Shown: positions 13,201 through 24,634, counted from the first letter of the stretch. The stretch is 64,000 nucleotides of DNA from Dermanyssus gallinae (GCA_003439945.1 QVRM01001369.1:191501-255500), one strand, 5' to 3'. A program made the numbers and translations. Notes: a model not told the origin generated them from the sequence alone.

Positions 13201-14847
13201 ATTGAAAGTGCGTTGCCAGCACCTTTGGTGTGACAGAGCATTCAGTAAAGCGTTTATCTGCTTGTAACTATTTGTAGGGCCGAAGTTGGGCTTCCATGAA
13301 GAGCTTTTTCTGTCTTCCCTCTTCAAGCTCTGCGTTGGGTGGCTGTCATTTTCGGCGGTCTCTTGTCGATGTTTGCCTGTACCATGTAGTACTGTTTGTC
13401 CCTACATTGCTTGAAGAACCAAGGAGGATTCTTAGGGGTCGTTTTCATTGTAACGCTCTTAGTTATCACATCGAAGGAATATAATACGCACAATATCTAC
13501 ATTAATATAGGCGTGCAATTTACCGCTTGTCTCTCTATTTTATCTATCTAGATACCAACTTAAATGTTATCGCCTAACCCAAGAAAAACTTTGGGCTCCT
13601 CATTAGTGTGCAGTTGCGTACGGTGTTACGCTATGACTTCACGGTTGCTGTTGTAGTTGTCATTGTGTAACTAATTTAACCAGCACTCGAAAGCCATAGA
13701 CAGGGAGAATGGAGCGAATTTATCTCATTGACTCATGTGTACGTTATGTCCGCTCCGTCTACACCAACATGCAAATTCTACTGAGAAGATGTGATTAACT
13801 AATAATTGCTTGTTGATACTAATGAAGCGTACCAGAATAGTCTTCATGTCCCCCTCGAGGAACCTTCGTAGTGGCTGAAGGAAGTGCGTATGAACGCTTC
13901 GGCCGAAGTCTCGTTCCGCTCCACCCAGATTCTTCTCCGCTTGTCCGACCTTTATTAAAGCACTCCCTGATCGAAAAAAGAAGAAAATCATACATTGTCA
14001 TTATGTAGTTTTCATATGTGTTCTACTTTGTGTATGTGTTCGTGGCACGTTTGAAGCGATAATATGACCTATATTTACGCTTTTGCATATATTAGGTTTA
14101 CCATATTACAGCTCGTTTCGTTTTCTTTGTTACTATATGTTTATGTAAAGAAATAAAGGGATTTCGATGTACTCAAATGCACGATTCGTTCCAAATAACC
14201 TGAATATTTTATGATCGACTAATCGTGGATATGTTTGACAAATAAACTCTTTAAACTCCAGTCAATTGCTACCTGACAGGAGGGACTAATATATTAAACG
14301 GATTGGATGGTAATGCCCTAACCCTTTTTATTGAGACATCTGTGCTCTCGGTTCTTTCCAATCACGGTCGATTTTAATTCACTCCATCATTCACCCTGTC
14401 TAAATTGGAAACCATAAAAGCCAATTTAAGAGTGGCCGGTCCAGGCCTTCAACCTCACGACTTGCCGAATGCAATGCAATACCTTTGCCACTAAGCCACA
14501 TTGCTATATATATATATATATATATACGTACATAAAAACCAATATAAGAGTGGCTGGTCCAGGTCATGAACCCACGACTTCCCGAATGCAATGCAATAGC
14601 TTTTCCACTAAGCCACCTTGTTCGGTGTGTGTATATATACGTAGATTTAAGGATTTAATGTTGCGTGATGTGATAGTAAACTCACCGTATGGTGTTCCAG
14701 GGCCAAAAGCTGAACCGGCATTAAGCATGTCATGGCCCAGGGCTTCCAAATTGTTTAACCGCTCGCGCTTCTTCTCCAACTAGCGTTATCATTCGCATGA
14801 AAGCACAAGCGTTGTGGAAGTATTATATATATATATATATGAATATG

Positions 14848-14924
<77 letters not shown>

Positions 14925-16727
14925 CTGTAAGAAAGTATATGATTTAACTTAGAAGATGCTAAGCAAGTGTATCGAGATGAAGTAAATAAATACCTTATCG
15001 AAGAGGTAGTCTTCGACGCGAACGTTTGGGTTGGGCTCAAGGACTGCCTCGGCCTTGGCGAGGAGCCTTTCAGTCCAGAGTTTGGTATCGTCCGCGCGCT
15101 GGGCGAGACTCTCGAAGTGGGCGTCAAGCTCCGTTCGACCGGCCGTGCCCAGCCGCTTCTTCCGTGTACTGCGTATGCGTGTCAACGACGCAAAGCACGC
15201 AACGACGTCCATCGTAAAACGCCACCAAAAAAAACATTGACAACAATCATAACACTTACCCTCATTAGTACAACAAAGAAACCGCAACCAAATGAAAGTA
15301 CACACTGATTTAGTACATATGTGCACATGTATATGTATTTTCATCCTCAGGAAATCTAAACTGTGTAGCCAGGCGTATGCGTGCTCCATATATATATATA
15401 TATATATACCATAAATTAGGCCTGGTTTTGCCAGCGAGCAGTACACAGAAATTACAACAAGCCCTTGCACTTCAAGCCTCTGACAACGGAATTGGGCGGC
15501 CCTTTTATCCCCTGACGTGGTTTTCAGCACTTCTTCCTAACTTGTTCAACAGCTGTTCAATCGAGGGGCCTGGCGCGCCAAATGTTTCGAAAGCCACTGA
15601 ACTTAAAATGTGTGATTCGACTATGTCTGCATATTTCCTCATTTTATTTATTTTCGTCATTGAGGCGGCATGTCTGCTCCGGCCGCTCTGACGTAACTGA
15701 CCATTGAGTGGTAAGCGTTGCGTCCCAGACAAGGGGTTGGCCGCGTTATATATATACATATATATGTGTGTATATATATATATATATACATGTGTGTGTG
15801 TCTGTACAAGCGTATGAGTACTTATCGCTCTCCTCGTACTTTGCATGTGAACTTGGATAAGGAAGAATAACACGTTAGTCGTGACTAATAACATAAATGA
15901 ATTCAATGAAGGTGAATGCATTTCCCAATGCAAGGTGAATTATAAGATATTCTACCCCGTGTGATTGTTTTGGCTGGTAAAATATGCCTACACGAAGAAA
16001 TAAAGACGATTATTTCATACAGATATCGACATTCATTACCGCATAAAGAGCGTTCGATTTTTTATTCCGATTATACGAGAAGATGGCATCGTACTATGAT
16101 CTTGCGAGCAAATGGAAGCAGAGAAAGGAAATGCGAAGAAACGTGAGACGACTCGAAAACAATGAAACTCAGTATTCGAGATCGATGACGAACGCTGGCG
16201 GGGTCACTTGGACCGGAAATTGCTGGATATAGCCAAACCGACTGATTCGTAGAATCCCCCCCATAATCTTGTTGCGGAACACAAAACATTACATATTTGT
16301 TAAGTCAGTCCAAATCGACAGGGTAGAATGACATATGCAGCGTTTCAGTAAAGAAATATTACATACAAAAAAAATATATATATATACATACATACATGCA
16401 TACAAGCATACATGTACCAATCTGATATGCGACCTTTTGCGTAAATCCCGTTATTAAGACTTAGATGACGTTGAACGCTTGTGAGGAAGTACTAAATGTA
16501 CACTAAATTAGGGACTTTTGGTCAACGACGTCTCAGGCCACACGAAGCAATGTACCCATTGAGCTCTAGCCGATATCTTTCATTGCGCATAGCTAAACAG
16601 CTGTTAAGTCCGCAAGGCTGCAGATGCTGCTACATATATTCATAGGGACACACTAAAGCGCGCCTTGTTGGAGCAAGTTCCAACAAGGAACTTAACACAT
16701 TTCATTTATGTAGCTGTTCAATTTCTA

Positions 16728-16766
<39 letters not shown>

Positions 16767-19700
16767 TATATGTATATATATAAATATATGTTTTACCATT
16801 TCAGTTCATAGGAAAAGTGTGTAGACATCGAATGTTTTTAGACTCCATTTTCGAAAGAGTCCCGTAGTTCTTAGCAGAGAAATTACATTGCCGTTGATTC
16901 TGCTGTTTCCTTGGTCTGAGGAAATGTCTGTTACATTGGTCAAAACGCTTTAACCCGGTTAACTGAGCATCGCGTTCAATATGCCCGGAAACTTAGAAAC
17001 ACGTATTTGCTATGCTGCGTGAGTTTTATTGTTATCAATGTTTTTTATGTAAATACTGCAATACACGACCGCCATATGTTTGTCACGTAAAAAGTGGCAC
17101 AAACTTGAAGTGAAAATAAGACGTACGATAAAACGTATCACTTGATTTATCTAACAGTACAATCAAGAACGCGAGAAACGCGAGCAACATCCATTCGATA
17201 TTTAGGACATGCCAAAGACATCATTTCAGACAATGCGGCCAATCAAGAGCTCTACGTCTAATAGAAACGCCGTAAACCGTCGCATCGAGTAGCAATAAAA
17301 GGCTCCGCACCTGCGAATAGGTTTTAAAAAGGGAAAGGTTAATCCGCAACTTAACATCTCACTGCCGCGCCACGGACGGCCGAACTGAAATCCGCAGCGA
17401 TGCTGTAACTAATGACAGCAGACATTATGTGTACAGTGTCTTAGCCACTGTAGATGATTTGTTAGTGATAGAACTAAACTGTTTTGTCAAAGAGACGCCG
17501 ACGCTAACCTGCCCGAACAGAAACACAATGTCTCAAACAAATTTATTAGACCATTTTAGTGCTATAATGAAATCGTGCGTTGTTCTTTGTCAAATAAAGG
17601 CCACCGCTGCTACAGACATCTCCAACTTTATTGCGTTTGCGATGGCCCTTCAAAGGAGAGGACCCAGGCAGTTGCACTTGTTGGATTAGAAGAGAGAATA
17701 TATCCGTCTGCGCTATGACGAGCGAGCGCCAGACCGCTGCCCCGTCGGTATGCTTTTGCGAATATCGTACCAAAACAAACGCCCTTACAGAGAACGCCAA
17801 CCATGACAACTGCTTTTTTCTACAACGGTTGCTGCTTCTATATACGTTCTTCTGTATATTCTTCTACTCTTCTTAGAATGGGCCATGGGTACTATCACAT
17901 GACCATAGTTCATTTCGAATATACGAAAACCGCGACGCGCCAGAAACCATTTCACGGGCATATTAAAAACAACCGCGTTTAACAACCATGCAGTGGTGGT
18001 AGTGGTGGTTGTAGATGCCGCTGTCTCTTCAGCACATTCAGTCGGTCAGGCAAACAAGTGGATTATATTCGTATCGTAACGGCCAAGCTGCTGCGGTTCT
18101 GTCTTGTCAACGCCATTTTAGCGTCGGAACCAGCAACAACTCGCCCCGTGTCCTGTAATGGCGACGCAGCAACTGCAAGCATTTCTCTGCGGCATAAAAT
18201 GAATCACTCAAAAATGTCCGGTTTTGTTTAGAAACGGACGTCATTATCATTAAGTACAACGAATTTAAATCGAGAGCTTTGTATGCGGATAAGGCCACTC
18301 AGAAAGTTCTGTCTGTTAGTGAGCTCCGCTCTATTCAGGGGATACTGATGTAGGCAAGCCCGTATTGTCAAAAACAAGGGTCGCCTGCTATTGACGTAGT
18401 CTGGCGAGGCATTCGTGCGTCTCCTATTGAACGTATCTCTCAATTCAACAGCGCTGTACTGTTTTGTGAATAAAATGAATGTGAAATTATGCTCGTTCAC
18501 TACCACTGCAAAAACCTGCCCGTCTCGTCGATAAAGAATTGTATTGCCCATGGGGTGTGAAACTGGGTGCGTTCGTTCCACAATGCGGTGGCTGGATCGT
18601 TTCCGTCCTGGACATGTTTATGTGGCAGATCGAGTGAAAGCATCACAGGGATCAGTTTATTTGCACCCAATTAAGCGCGGCTGCGTGAAACGTGCCATTG
18701 TATGGATGCCACACCGGCTCACCGAACACGGAAAGATAAATCGCCTGAGCAAGTTGAGGTCTTCTTTTTTAAGACGACAAAATGCATCTCCTTTCTGAAA
18801 CACTTGAATACTGGCGATGAGAAATAGAAAATCGTCGACAACAATGCAACTCGCACAAGGTCAGGAGCGAAGTACCGGGCCCAATACCTTTGCAAAAACA
18901 GGCTAAAAAAACCTGCTATGAGTTTCTGCAAAACAAGAAAAGATAAACAGCGAACAGTACTATCAGCAGCTTGACAGTTTGAGACAAACCATCTCGAGAA
19001 GCGCCGTGGCCTGTGCAATCGTAGGTGCGTTGTATTCCATTGATCCAATGACGTCCGTCCGCATACAAACTCGCATGTGTGCGACCTGTCGCAAGTTTCT
19101 GGATTTCTCATAATATATTCTAAGGCATCTACCTCATAGTACTGCTTTGCTTCTTTAGAGAATTATTTACGAGAAGAACGCTTCAAAAGTTGGGAGGATA
19201 TCAAAAGCGATATTGACCACTTCTTAATGGAAAATTGAGAAACTTTAGAATGATGCATTTTCTCATTGAGAGAGCGCTGAATGAAGCATATCGAAAGAAG
19301 TGGCGCATATGTTATCCACGTATGGAGGTCTTCCCATTTGTTTTGCTTAGAAGCATCATTGATCAGCCTCACACAGGTCAATTCTCGTCTATCGGTGGCG
19401 GCGTTTATTGTTTGAGTTTGGTTGAAATCTCCCTATTCGTCGGACTCTTCCTGTTCCCACGAACAAAAATCGAAAAGACAACGTTTCGAGACTTCTGAGG
19501 AGGAGACTCTATTTCGGGTAGCGTTTCAAAAATGTTTCAAATAGTAGGAAAGAAAATGGCACAAGTGCATTGCAATGGGCAGGAACTTTTCGAAGAGAGC
19601 AAAGTCACTTGAGAGGATTAAATATTATTTTTTATAAATATATATCAGAACTTTTTCGACTTTTCAAAAAGGTTTGAAATTCAGAAATTTGCAGAATCTG

Positions 19701-22700
19701 CCCTCGTATACACTAGCGTGAACATATATGCATATGTTTATATTTAAAAAAAAATCCGTACACACACAAGATCCTTATTGAGAGCATTGCGTCAAAAAAC
19801 GTACGCAGCTGTTGGTAACAAAATGTGAAACAAATGTAAGAGTTAAATGGCAAAAGGCATGTATAAACCAAGCACTTACAACCCTGAACAAAATGTGTAT
19901 AGCATGGAATATCACGCTGCCATAAGTATTGATATTTAACGGAAAATAACCTAAACAGCCAACAAGATCCCCAGGCGAATTGAACAAAGGCGACTATGTT
20001 CATTGTTCTCACTAAAAATATATAACTTAAAACTACCTTCCTGTAATCCTGTCCAAGGAGGGTACGTGTCAGGGCATAGAGCGTACTCCAGTATGCTGTG
20101 TAGCAACATTTTTACAATTTAAAGAACTTACAGAGACGCGTGTCGCGCCGAGCATACGAAACAGATACATGAGGCCAACAAAGATGCAGAGTCAAGTTTT
20201 AGGCATGTGGACCCATGCCCCTACTAAGAACAACACGGAAGGCAGCAAGCGCTCGACGGCTGCAGATGCAACATCGTTGTTCATGAGATTTTTGAGAGTT
20301 TCGAATCCTCTCGGAAGAAAGCTGTTTTCTTGCACACTCGACATACCTTTATCGGCGGTTTTCGTAAACCGTGTTACACAGTATCTCTTTCCGCATTATA
20401 GCGGTTCTTAAAATAGAATGCGCTCCACTCTGCGAGCCTTACATCTGCTAATGTGGAAACAAAGTAAATTAAGATGTCTTATCCTTTAAGCTCCTCCGTA
20501 AGCCAAGGTCAACCTAAGCTTCCTTCTACAGGGAGGTGGAGATTCTCTGTCGGCTGTCTGTGGATGCGGCGATACGGCTCTTCATCGTTAATTAAGGCTC
20601 TTTCAAAGCTGGTGTACGTCCTGGACAGAGTGTGGAACCATCTGACTGCAACGGGTTTTGTGCCTCTCATTAGAGCCCGAAACCTTTACTCGCACTTACT
20701 GCCGAAGTACCCACATATTGTGGAAAAATCAGAATTCGACTGACAAAGTTGCGTACCGAGCCAACCAGACAATTCGTGGTCAATTGGGAGACAAAGATAC
20801 TACAGACCAAAGCAGAAATTGACAATCTAGAGATTTTTAAGTTACTTCACCAAAGGGATGGGGTCGATTGCAACAGTCGCCATAAGTACACAAGGTACAT
20901 TGCGCACGTGGCTGCCATCACTTGGTGTGCTTGAATACGGAGCTCAATGAGGACTATAGTGATATGTTGATATAATGTGCAGCATTGGGTTAAGTACCGC
21001 GCAGTTGACTATACGGCACTTAAAAAGCGCTCACTCCATTACCCCCTATCTCGCTGAAGCGGTAAACCACGTTGTGCAGAAAACAACAAATGGTGTACCT
21101 GTACATACTCAGTTGAATAAACAAATACACGAAATTAATGACACACTATGCCATTTCGCTTCGATTCCCCAGGAAGACGATAAACCCGAACGTCAACGAA
21201 AAAGAGTCATCCAAGACCAGGGCGCAAGGATAAAAGCCAATTTAAGCAATCAACGCTACACAATGTGTCCGACAACTGCTGTCGCCTGGTGTGACGACCG
21301 GGGACAATGACGCCTTAGTGATCAGTTCGACGAACTGTAATCTAAGGTTTAGGAAAGTGCCCGCGGTCACATCCTACAATTGTCGGACTATGAAATCCAA
21401 ATAAGTAAAACACGAATGACAAACAACAATATCGACTAAATAACTAAAATGAAATAACCTTAACAGCGACCACGACGCCGGGCAGCAGCCTTGATAACCG
21501 ACCACTTCTCGCCAGTCCTAGCTTCGGTTGTGTTTGGTGTTCCGAGGCCGGCCGCCCATCGAGCGCTAGGGCGCAGGCTCATTCGGTCTGTGTTGTTAGC
21601 GCCGGTAGCGCTGGCGGCGACGACGACGACGACGGTGATGGTGGCGTTGTTCTTGTTGTTGTTGCTGTTGCTGCTGCTGCTGCTGCGGCTCTTGTAGTTA
21701 TTATTACTACGGCTGTGGCGGATGACGGAGATGGCGCGACAATATGCTCGCCAGTCACGCAATTCGTGACTGAAATTTGCTAGTCAGCGTAATGTTTAGA
21801 GTCAGCTAGGGCAGATCGAACACCGTCAGCCGCGATACACGAGCGCGAGAATAAACAAAACCACAACTGTGGTAAACCAATCTGATAAACACATTCCAAC
21901 AATGCCCTCTCAAATCTGGTTCCCTAGTTCTCACGCTACGTCATATGTATATATATGCATATATATATATATATATATATGCATATATATATATGCATAT
22001 ATGTATATATATATATCAGTATCAGCCCGGACCTTCCAGCAGAGCAGAATTCGAATCGCGTTGAGGCGTTAGCGATGACGCGTCCTGTACACTATTTCAC
22101 GACACTATATATTAATACCCCAATACTCATCCCGAGAAGAGACCACAACGTCATTAGAGCTACGTGATTGAAACGTGATGACGAGGAAACGACAGTCGAG
22201 TGCGGTGACCGCATTAATTGATTGTCTGTTGTTGTTGACCATAACAAGTCCAACAACAACTACAAGTGGGGAGAAAGCTGCGGTCCTGACCATCATTATC
22301 GCGGAGAAGTTGTACACTGCAGTTATACTGGTGGTGGTGGTGGCAAGTTTTTGCTTGCCAAAGGTCAAAAGTTGTCAGGGAGGCCGAAGGGCGTCATGTG
22401 GGGACGGGAGGCCAGAAGCGACAACCCCCCATTGGACCAATCCATCCGTTCATCGATCAAGAAAAGATGATGCACTAGTTGCTGCTGCTCCTGCAAGAGC
22501 AACAGCAGTGAGTGCAAGGCTAGCGTCTCTAGGCTGAGATAGGCAAACAAACTTCAAATTATCGCTCGCGTTAACAAGATAAGACTACAAAGCACAGGCA
22601 CACGCTATAGGGATGAAAATCACAAGCATATATATATAAGAGGGCGGATCCGCAAGTTCTAGTACTTGGAATTTTAAAAATTGAGCCAAAACACAATGGT

Positions 22701-23770
22701 CTTCCAATTTATTCTGGTTAAAAGCGCCATTCCTCAGCTACATACATGACGACTTTCGTTTGTTTTTATAATTCGTAAAATTTGGTTTGGTCTCGTTTAT
22801 TGTTTACGTGTAGGTAAAAGAGGTCAAGAAAACTAGATTCGGCGATTTTTAAGGAGCCGAAAATTGACGGGCAATGGATATGCATCAAGTTCTGTGTTAA
22901 AAAACAAATAATCTGTTCTAAAGTGGTGCAAGTATTACGAACTGCGTATGTGATCAAGCAGTGTCCCGCTGCGTGTATAAGGTACGTCGATTTCGCGACG
23001 GACGTGAAGATGACCTCCAGAAAGGTCTTCGATATAAATGACTGAAGAAAACGTTAAAAAGTTCGTGCTCCCGGTGCTTCGAAGGAGAGAGAGTCAGTTG
23101 AAATTCAGACAGAACAGATCAAACCCAAAAATTCTTTTAACCGTTTTTTTTCGACTACAAGGGAATTCTCTCTCCGCGAATGTTTGCCACCTAGTTCTAC
23201 ACTCAATAGGGAATACAACCACGAAATTTAAAGAAAGTTTCATGACAACGTCCGACACAAGAACCCTGAACTCTAGGCAAACCTTTCTTGGATCCTCTAT
23301 CGCGACATACATCGTTATTGACTTCGGATTATTTGATAAACAAATTGATTTCCATAATTTCGTAATCTAACATGCATTGCTACGACATGACGACAACTCA
23401 TAAGCTCATAAGTGAACAGCATCATCCAGCAAATAATTTAGAAGCCATTTTTTTACGCTGCGAACAGAGACAAAGCAACGAGAGTGAAAACGTAAACGAT
23501 CCCAGTGAACATGAGTCACCGACGAGATAAACCGTTGAGGGTTTCGCAACCACATTAGCCGTCCGCTGCATCAGAATTGATTCCAGTTAATACAGCAACA
23601 ACGACAATTATAACGACACCAACGGCAGCAACAACAACAACAAAATTAGCAGCAATAGACAAACAGGATGACTGTCAGAGAGATTTCTACGACCTAAAAT
23701 GCAACAGACGTTGGCCGAACAATGGATGTCAATACGAAGCTTGTCTGCTACGGAAAAGGTAATAAAACAT

Positions 23771-23819
<49 letters not shown>

Positions 23820-24634
23820 GCCGGCCACAAAGAGGGAGAAGCTGCCAATAGCTATAGTAGTTTCTTAAATCGGAGTCTGTCTGTACAGGAAACAATGGTG
23901 GGAGCAGATCCGTTTCAGGTGAACTCTTTGCTGGCAGCGTTGCTGTTGTTGCTGCTGCTGCTTCTGCTATTGGTCCGCCGACAGCACAGACCTGTACAGT
24001 ACAGGCGCGATTGACTGACTACTCTGGCTGTTCAAATCAATTGCTCGGTTGGCCGCGACAAGGAAACCGATAAATTCGGACAATACGTTTTTTTCTTTAG
24101 TAAAGACTGTCGTCTTTGATGTTGTTGTTGTTGCAACTGTAACGCATGTATTCTGTTGCTGTTGGTTCTGATGCTGCTGCTGCTGCTACTGCCTCTAATG
24201 TCTGCGCGTGCGATCCATCATTCGGTTACATTTGTGCATATCAGTATTGAATATAGACATCTAGAAGTCAGTGTTGCGGCACAGTGGGCTTCCTTAAAGG
24301 CGCTGACCAGATGAAGGATGCATCCCAACCGTTTCGATCATCAAATCTCAGTGAGAAAAGAATCAAATTTCAGTGAGGAAATAATAATAATAATAATAAT
24401 AATACCAATAACAGTTCAAGCAGCGGCGGCAGCAGCAGCAGCAGCGGAGAAAGCTTCTCAGCAACCAGAGAAACGAAGAGAAACATTATCATGACAGTAC
24501 AAATCGAGTGAGTATCGAGTGTGGTTGGTAGTTGAATGAGAGTGAAACGTATGATGACGCACCTGTACGGCTCGGCTGAAAGCGGTGGCGGCGTCCGACG
24601 CGAACCCTTTGAAATTCCATTTGCCAAACTCCAT
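5430..24634 (-). CDS. EndoB: Endophilin B (BAR + SH3 protein), nine coding exons
   Basis: Joining nine exons gives about 402 residues that align from end to end with endophilin B (SH3GLB1/2, fly EndoB). The order is: an N-terminal amphipathic segment ending AFSRAVQ, a BAR domain (about residues 25-260) with KTELDAH-like, AFGPGTPYG, LRRFLEGDMKTI, NKRLDLDAAK and QAEITRLLLEGIS motifs, a variable linker, and a C-terminal SH3 domain (about 340-402) with KVLYAYEA and GRVPLAYLE. The protein bends membranes and in animals acts at mitochondria, Golgi and autophagosomes. Most junctions have clear AG/GT sites and matching phases. Two oddities: exon 2 carries one surplus base near 15156 that breaks the frame, and the conserved SH3 tryptophan is phenylalanine. 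The gene diverges from DRG1. Introns hold LINE, mariner and SINE fragments. Transcription presumably starts upstream of 24634 in triplet-repeat-rich DNA. Confidence 0.93.
6190..6420 (+). mobile_element. mariner/Tc1-type transposase fragment (C-terminal)
   Basis: The plus-strand frame contains DNNPACNA and, about 27 residues on, SPDLAPAGYLLFRKCKSKL. This matches the DNAPAHNA and SPDLAP(C/A)DFFLFPKLKSHL blocks around the second and third catalytic Asp of mariner-family transposases. Only this last part is readable. No inverted repeats were located. It lies in endophilin B intron 8, antisense to the gene, and must be dead. Confidence 0.8.
6519..6552. repeat. (TA)n microsatellite
   Basis: 34 bases of TA in endophilin B intron 8. 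Confidence 0.95.
6681..7082 (-). CDS. EndoB: Endophilin B exon 8 (BAR end, linker, SH3 start)
   Basis: 134 codons. It starts ANHVRCLSDFVEAQMALYAQ, the last BAR helix, passes through a Gly/Ser/Asn-rich linker including four consecutive Asn, and ends in RKAKVLYAYEALAATELTVK plus QNE, the first half of the SH3 domain. The acceptor is GTTTACAG and the donor GTAAGA. The linker is longer than in vertebrate proteins, which explains most of the extra length of the protein. Confidence 0.95.
7226..7255. repeat. (TA)n microsatellite
   Basis: 30 bases of TA in endophilin B intron 7. Confidence 0.95.
7340..8035 (-). mobile_element. LINE family A: 3' end of ORF2 (RT thumb/C-terminal zinc region)
   Basis: A 231-codon open frame in endophilin B intron 7, same strand as the gene. 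It shows FTYLGITVTPSAKTFAAHI, LFDMKIAPIASYGIQLVW, LDRVKPAYLKRVLGL and a C-terminal HGFHHLLC...C-x2-C...YHGSEC cysteine/histidine cluster. This is the part of non-LTR retrotransposon ORF2 after the catalytic RT core. The same blocks occur at 42003-42599, 12765-12930 and, for the HGFHH end only, 40120-40280. The uninterrupted frame suggests a fairly young insertion. The RT catalytic core and endonuclease are missing (5' truncated). Confidence 0.8.
8201..8290 (-). CDS. EndoB: Endophilin B exon 7
   Basis: 30 codons, AEKEVELCQAEFDKQAEITR then LLLEGISTTH. They match the near-invariant QSEFDRQAEITRLLLEGIS of the family. The acceptor is TTTCAG and the donor GTAAGT, phase 0 at both ends. Confidence 0.96.
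8300..10825. other. Endophilin B intron 6; nothing recognised
   Basis: About 2.5 kb of AT-rich intron with no repeat family, exon or RNA gene that I could identify. Short frames at 8606-8870 and 9656-9859 have no recognisable domain. Confidence 0.5.
10830..10865 (-). CDS. EndoB: Endophilin B exon 6 (36-base microexon)
   Basis: 12 codons, ANAQQIEKEIYQ, lie between a CCCCCAAG acceptor and a GTCAGC donor, phase 0 on both sides. They sit where endophilin B proteins have a short, poorly conserved, charged stretch between helices. Because the exon is phase-neutral it could be skipped without breaking the frame. It is predicted only from splice sites and frame. Confidence 0.6.
10900..11411. other. 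Endophilin B intron 5; nothing recognised
   Basis: AT-rich intron sequence with short AAT runs near 10985-11015. No repeat or gene seen. Confidence 0.5.
11412..11498 (-). CDS. EndoB: Endophilin B exon 5
   Basis: 29 codons, KERRILENKRLDLDAAKNRL through RHTDSQ. These match the KERKLLQNKRLDLDAAKTRL signature of BAR helix 2. The acceptor is CTGTTGCAG, the donor GTATGA, with phase 0 at both ends. Confidence 0.95.
11612..12068 (-). mobile_element. RLE-type LINE, C-terminal endonuclease fragment
   Basis: Minus-strand frames read [38 protein letters not shown] and then, after a frame change, LIQRVGRSLNLSAGDSRASE. The R-P-D...W-D-T arrangement followed by EANK.RKY and a GDSRA.EFLRQR block is the C-terminal restriction-like endonuclease region seen in several copies in this window (15505, 33776, 34071, 51430, 52214). 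The copy is broken by at least one frameshift and lies in endophilin B intron 4. Confidence 0.65.
12230..12500 (-). mobile_element. Second RLE-type LINE fragment interrupted by a hairpin
   Basis: In shifting minus-strand frames the sequence reads DSLIASIVGP and then MQAEQNKLRRYAEL. These resemble TDSLAPS.VG and EANK.RKYS of the neighbouring RLE copy. The similarity stops at a perfect inverted repeat (12304-12346). Confidence 0.45.
12304..12346. repeat. Perfect inverted repeat, 20-bp arms, 3-base loop
   Basis: The arm CAGGCTTACAATTGTATGCC is followed by AGC and then its exact reverse complement. It would form a stable hairpin. It is not flanked by an obvious gene end. Confidence 0.95.
12765..12930 (-). 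mobile_element. LINE family A fragment
   Basis: The minus strand reads LKDGKVILDGGAVIWPYL, then SLRALDSIKANFLKKVLVLY. This lines up with LFDMKIAPIASYGIQLVW and LGALDRVKPAYLKRVLGL of the 7340-8035 copy. It is a short relic in endophilin B intron 4. Confidence 0.5.
12940..13820. other. Endophilin B intron 4 remainder; nothing recognised
   Basis: Possibly more decayed transposon, but no motif is readable in any frame. Confidence 0.4.
13833..13966 (-). CDS. EndoB: Endophilin B exon 4
   Basis: The exon encodes GSALIKVGQAEKNLGGAERD and on to LRRFLEGDMKTIL, matching NALIKCGETQKRIG...LRNFIEGDYKTI of the family. A CAG acceptor completes the split Gly codon from exon 3, and the donor is GTACGC at phase 0. 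Confidence 0.92.
14363..14504 (-). mobile_element. tRNA-derived SINE, family 2, copy a
   Basis: On the minus strand it starts GCAATGTGGCTTAGTGGCAA (A-box-like), has GTGAGGTTGAAGGCCTGG (B-box position) and continues with CACTCTTAAATTGG, GGTTTCCAATTTAGAC and GGTGAATGATGGAGTG. It shares the whole arrangement with 30400-30548. It lies in endophilin B intron 3. Confidence 0.7.
14505..14526. repeat. (TA)n microsatellite
   Basis: Short TA tract between two SINE copies. Confidence 0.9.
14531..14620 (-). mobile_element. tRNA-derived SINE, family 2, copy b (partial)
   Basis: Same tRNA-like head as copy a, with TGGCTTAGTGG, a GGTTCATGACC B-box position and a short body ending at ATTGGTTTTTATG. It lacks the 3' part. 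A TA tract separates it from copy a. Confidence 0.7.
14686..14779 (-). CDS. EndoB: Endophilin B exon 3
   Basis: The exon encodes LEKKRERLNNLEALGHDMLN and continues to AFGPGTPYG, the BAR segment known as the INNPELLG...FGPGTAYG region in vertebrates. It has a CTAG acceptor and GTGAGT donor, and ends after the first base of a Gly codon (phase 1). The 214-base intron before it is mostly TA repeat. Confidence 0.9.
14822..14920. repeat. (TA)n microsatellite, interrupted
   Basis: Almost 100 bases of TA filling most of the short intron between endophilin B exons 2 and 3. Confidence 0.95.
14994..15168 (-). CDS. EndoB: Endophilin B exon 2 (with +1 frameshift)
   Basis: After a CAG acceptor the frame opens with Y-T-E-E, matching the family's F-T-E-E-K-L-G. 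The remaining 53 codons (RLGTAGRTELDAHFES through VRVEDYLFDK) lie one base out of step. The exon is 175 bases, one more than a multiple of three, while the flanking junctions both need phase 0. One extra base near 15156 explains this. It is followed by a GTATTT donor. The start of the BAR domain is encoded here. Confidence 0.85.
15388..15408. repeat. (TA)n microsatellite
   Basis: 21 bases of TA in endophilin B intron 1. Confidence 0.9.
15505..15735 (-). mobile_element. RLE-type LINE C-terminal fragment
   Basis: The minus-strand frame reads MTKINKMRKYADIVESHILS, VAFETFGAPGP and LLNKLGRSAENH. These match EANKCRKYS...PLAFET...LIQRVGRN in the other RLE copies. It lies in endophilin B intron 1. 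A TA/TG tract follows at about 15749-15800. Confidence 0.6.
15940..21440. other. Endophilin B intron 1, middle part; no gene recognised
   Basis: 5.5 kb with only short frames (under 131 codons) that show no domain. A (TA)n tract lies at 16729-16788. The frames around 20170-20930 and 20975-21310 look like decayed coding debris but match nothing that I can name. Confidence 0.45.
21600..21712. repeat. Interrupted triplet repeat (GAC, GTT, TGC)
   Basis: Runs of GACGACGAC, TTGTTGTTG and CTGCTGCTG follow each other. Poly-Leu and poly-Val frames across it are translation artefacts. Confidence 0.85.
21944..22016. repeat. (TA)n with ATGCAT interruptions
   Basis: 73 bases of TA broken at regular points by TGCATA. 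Confidence 0.9.
22020..23760. other. Endophilin B intron 1, 5' part; nothing recognised
   Basis: Contains short triplet runs near 22225-22345 and 23590-23650 but no exon-like frame with a domain. Confidence 0.45.
23769..23816. repeat. (TA)n microsatellite
   Basis: About 48 bases of TA. Confidence 0.92.

Noticed and set aside
15031..15308. Plus-strand frames over endophilin B exon 2
   Set aside because: They are antisense shadows of the exon. The minus-strand reading matches the BAR domain.
20170..21310. A host gene in endophilin B intron 1
   Set aside because: Several adjacent frames look vaguely coding but have no shared domain and no consistent splice sites. Decayed transposon is more likely, though unproven.
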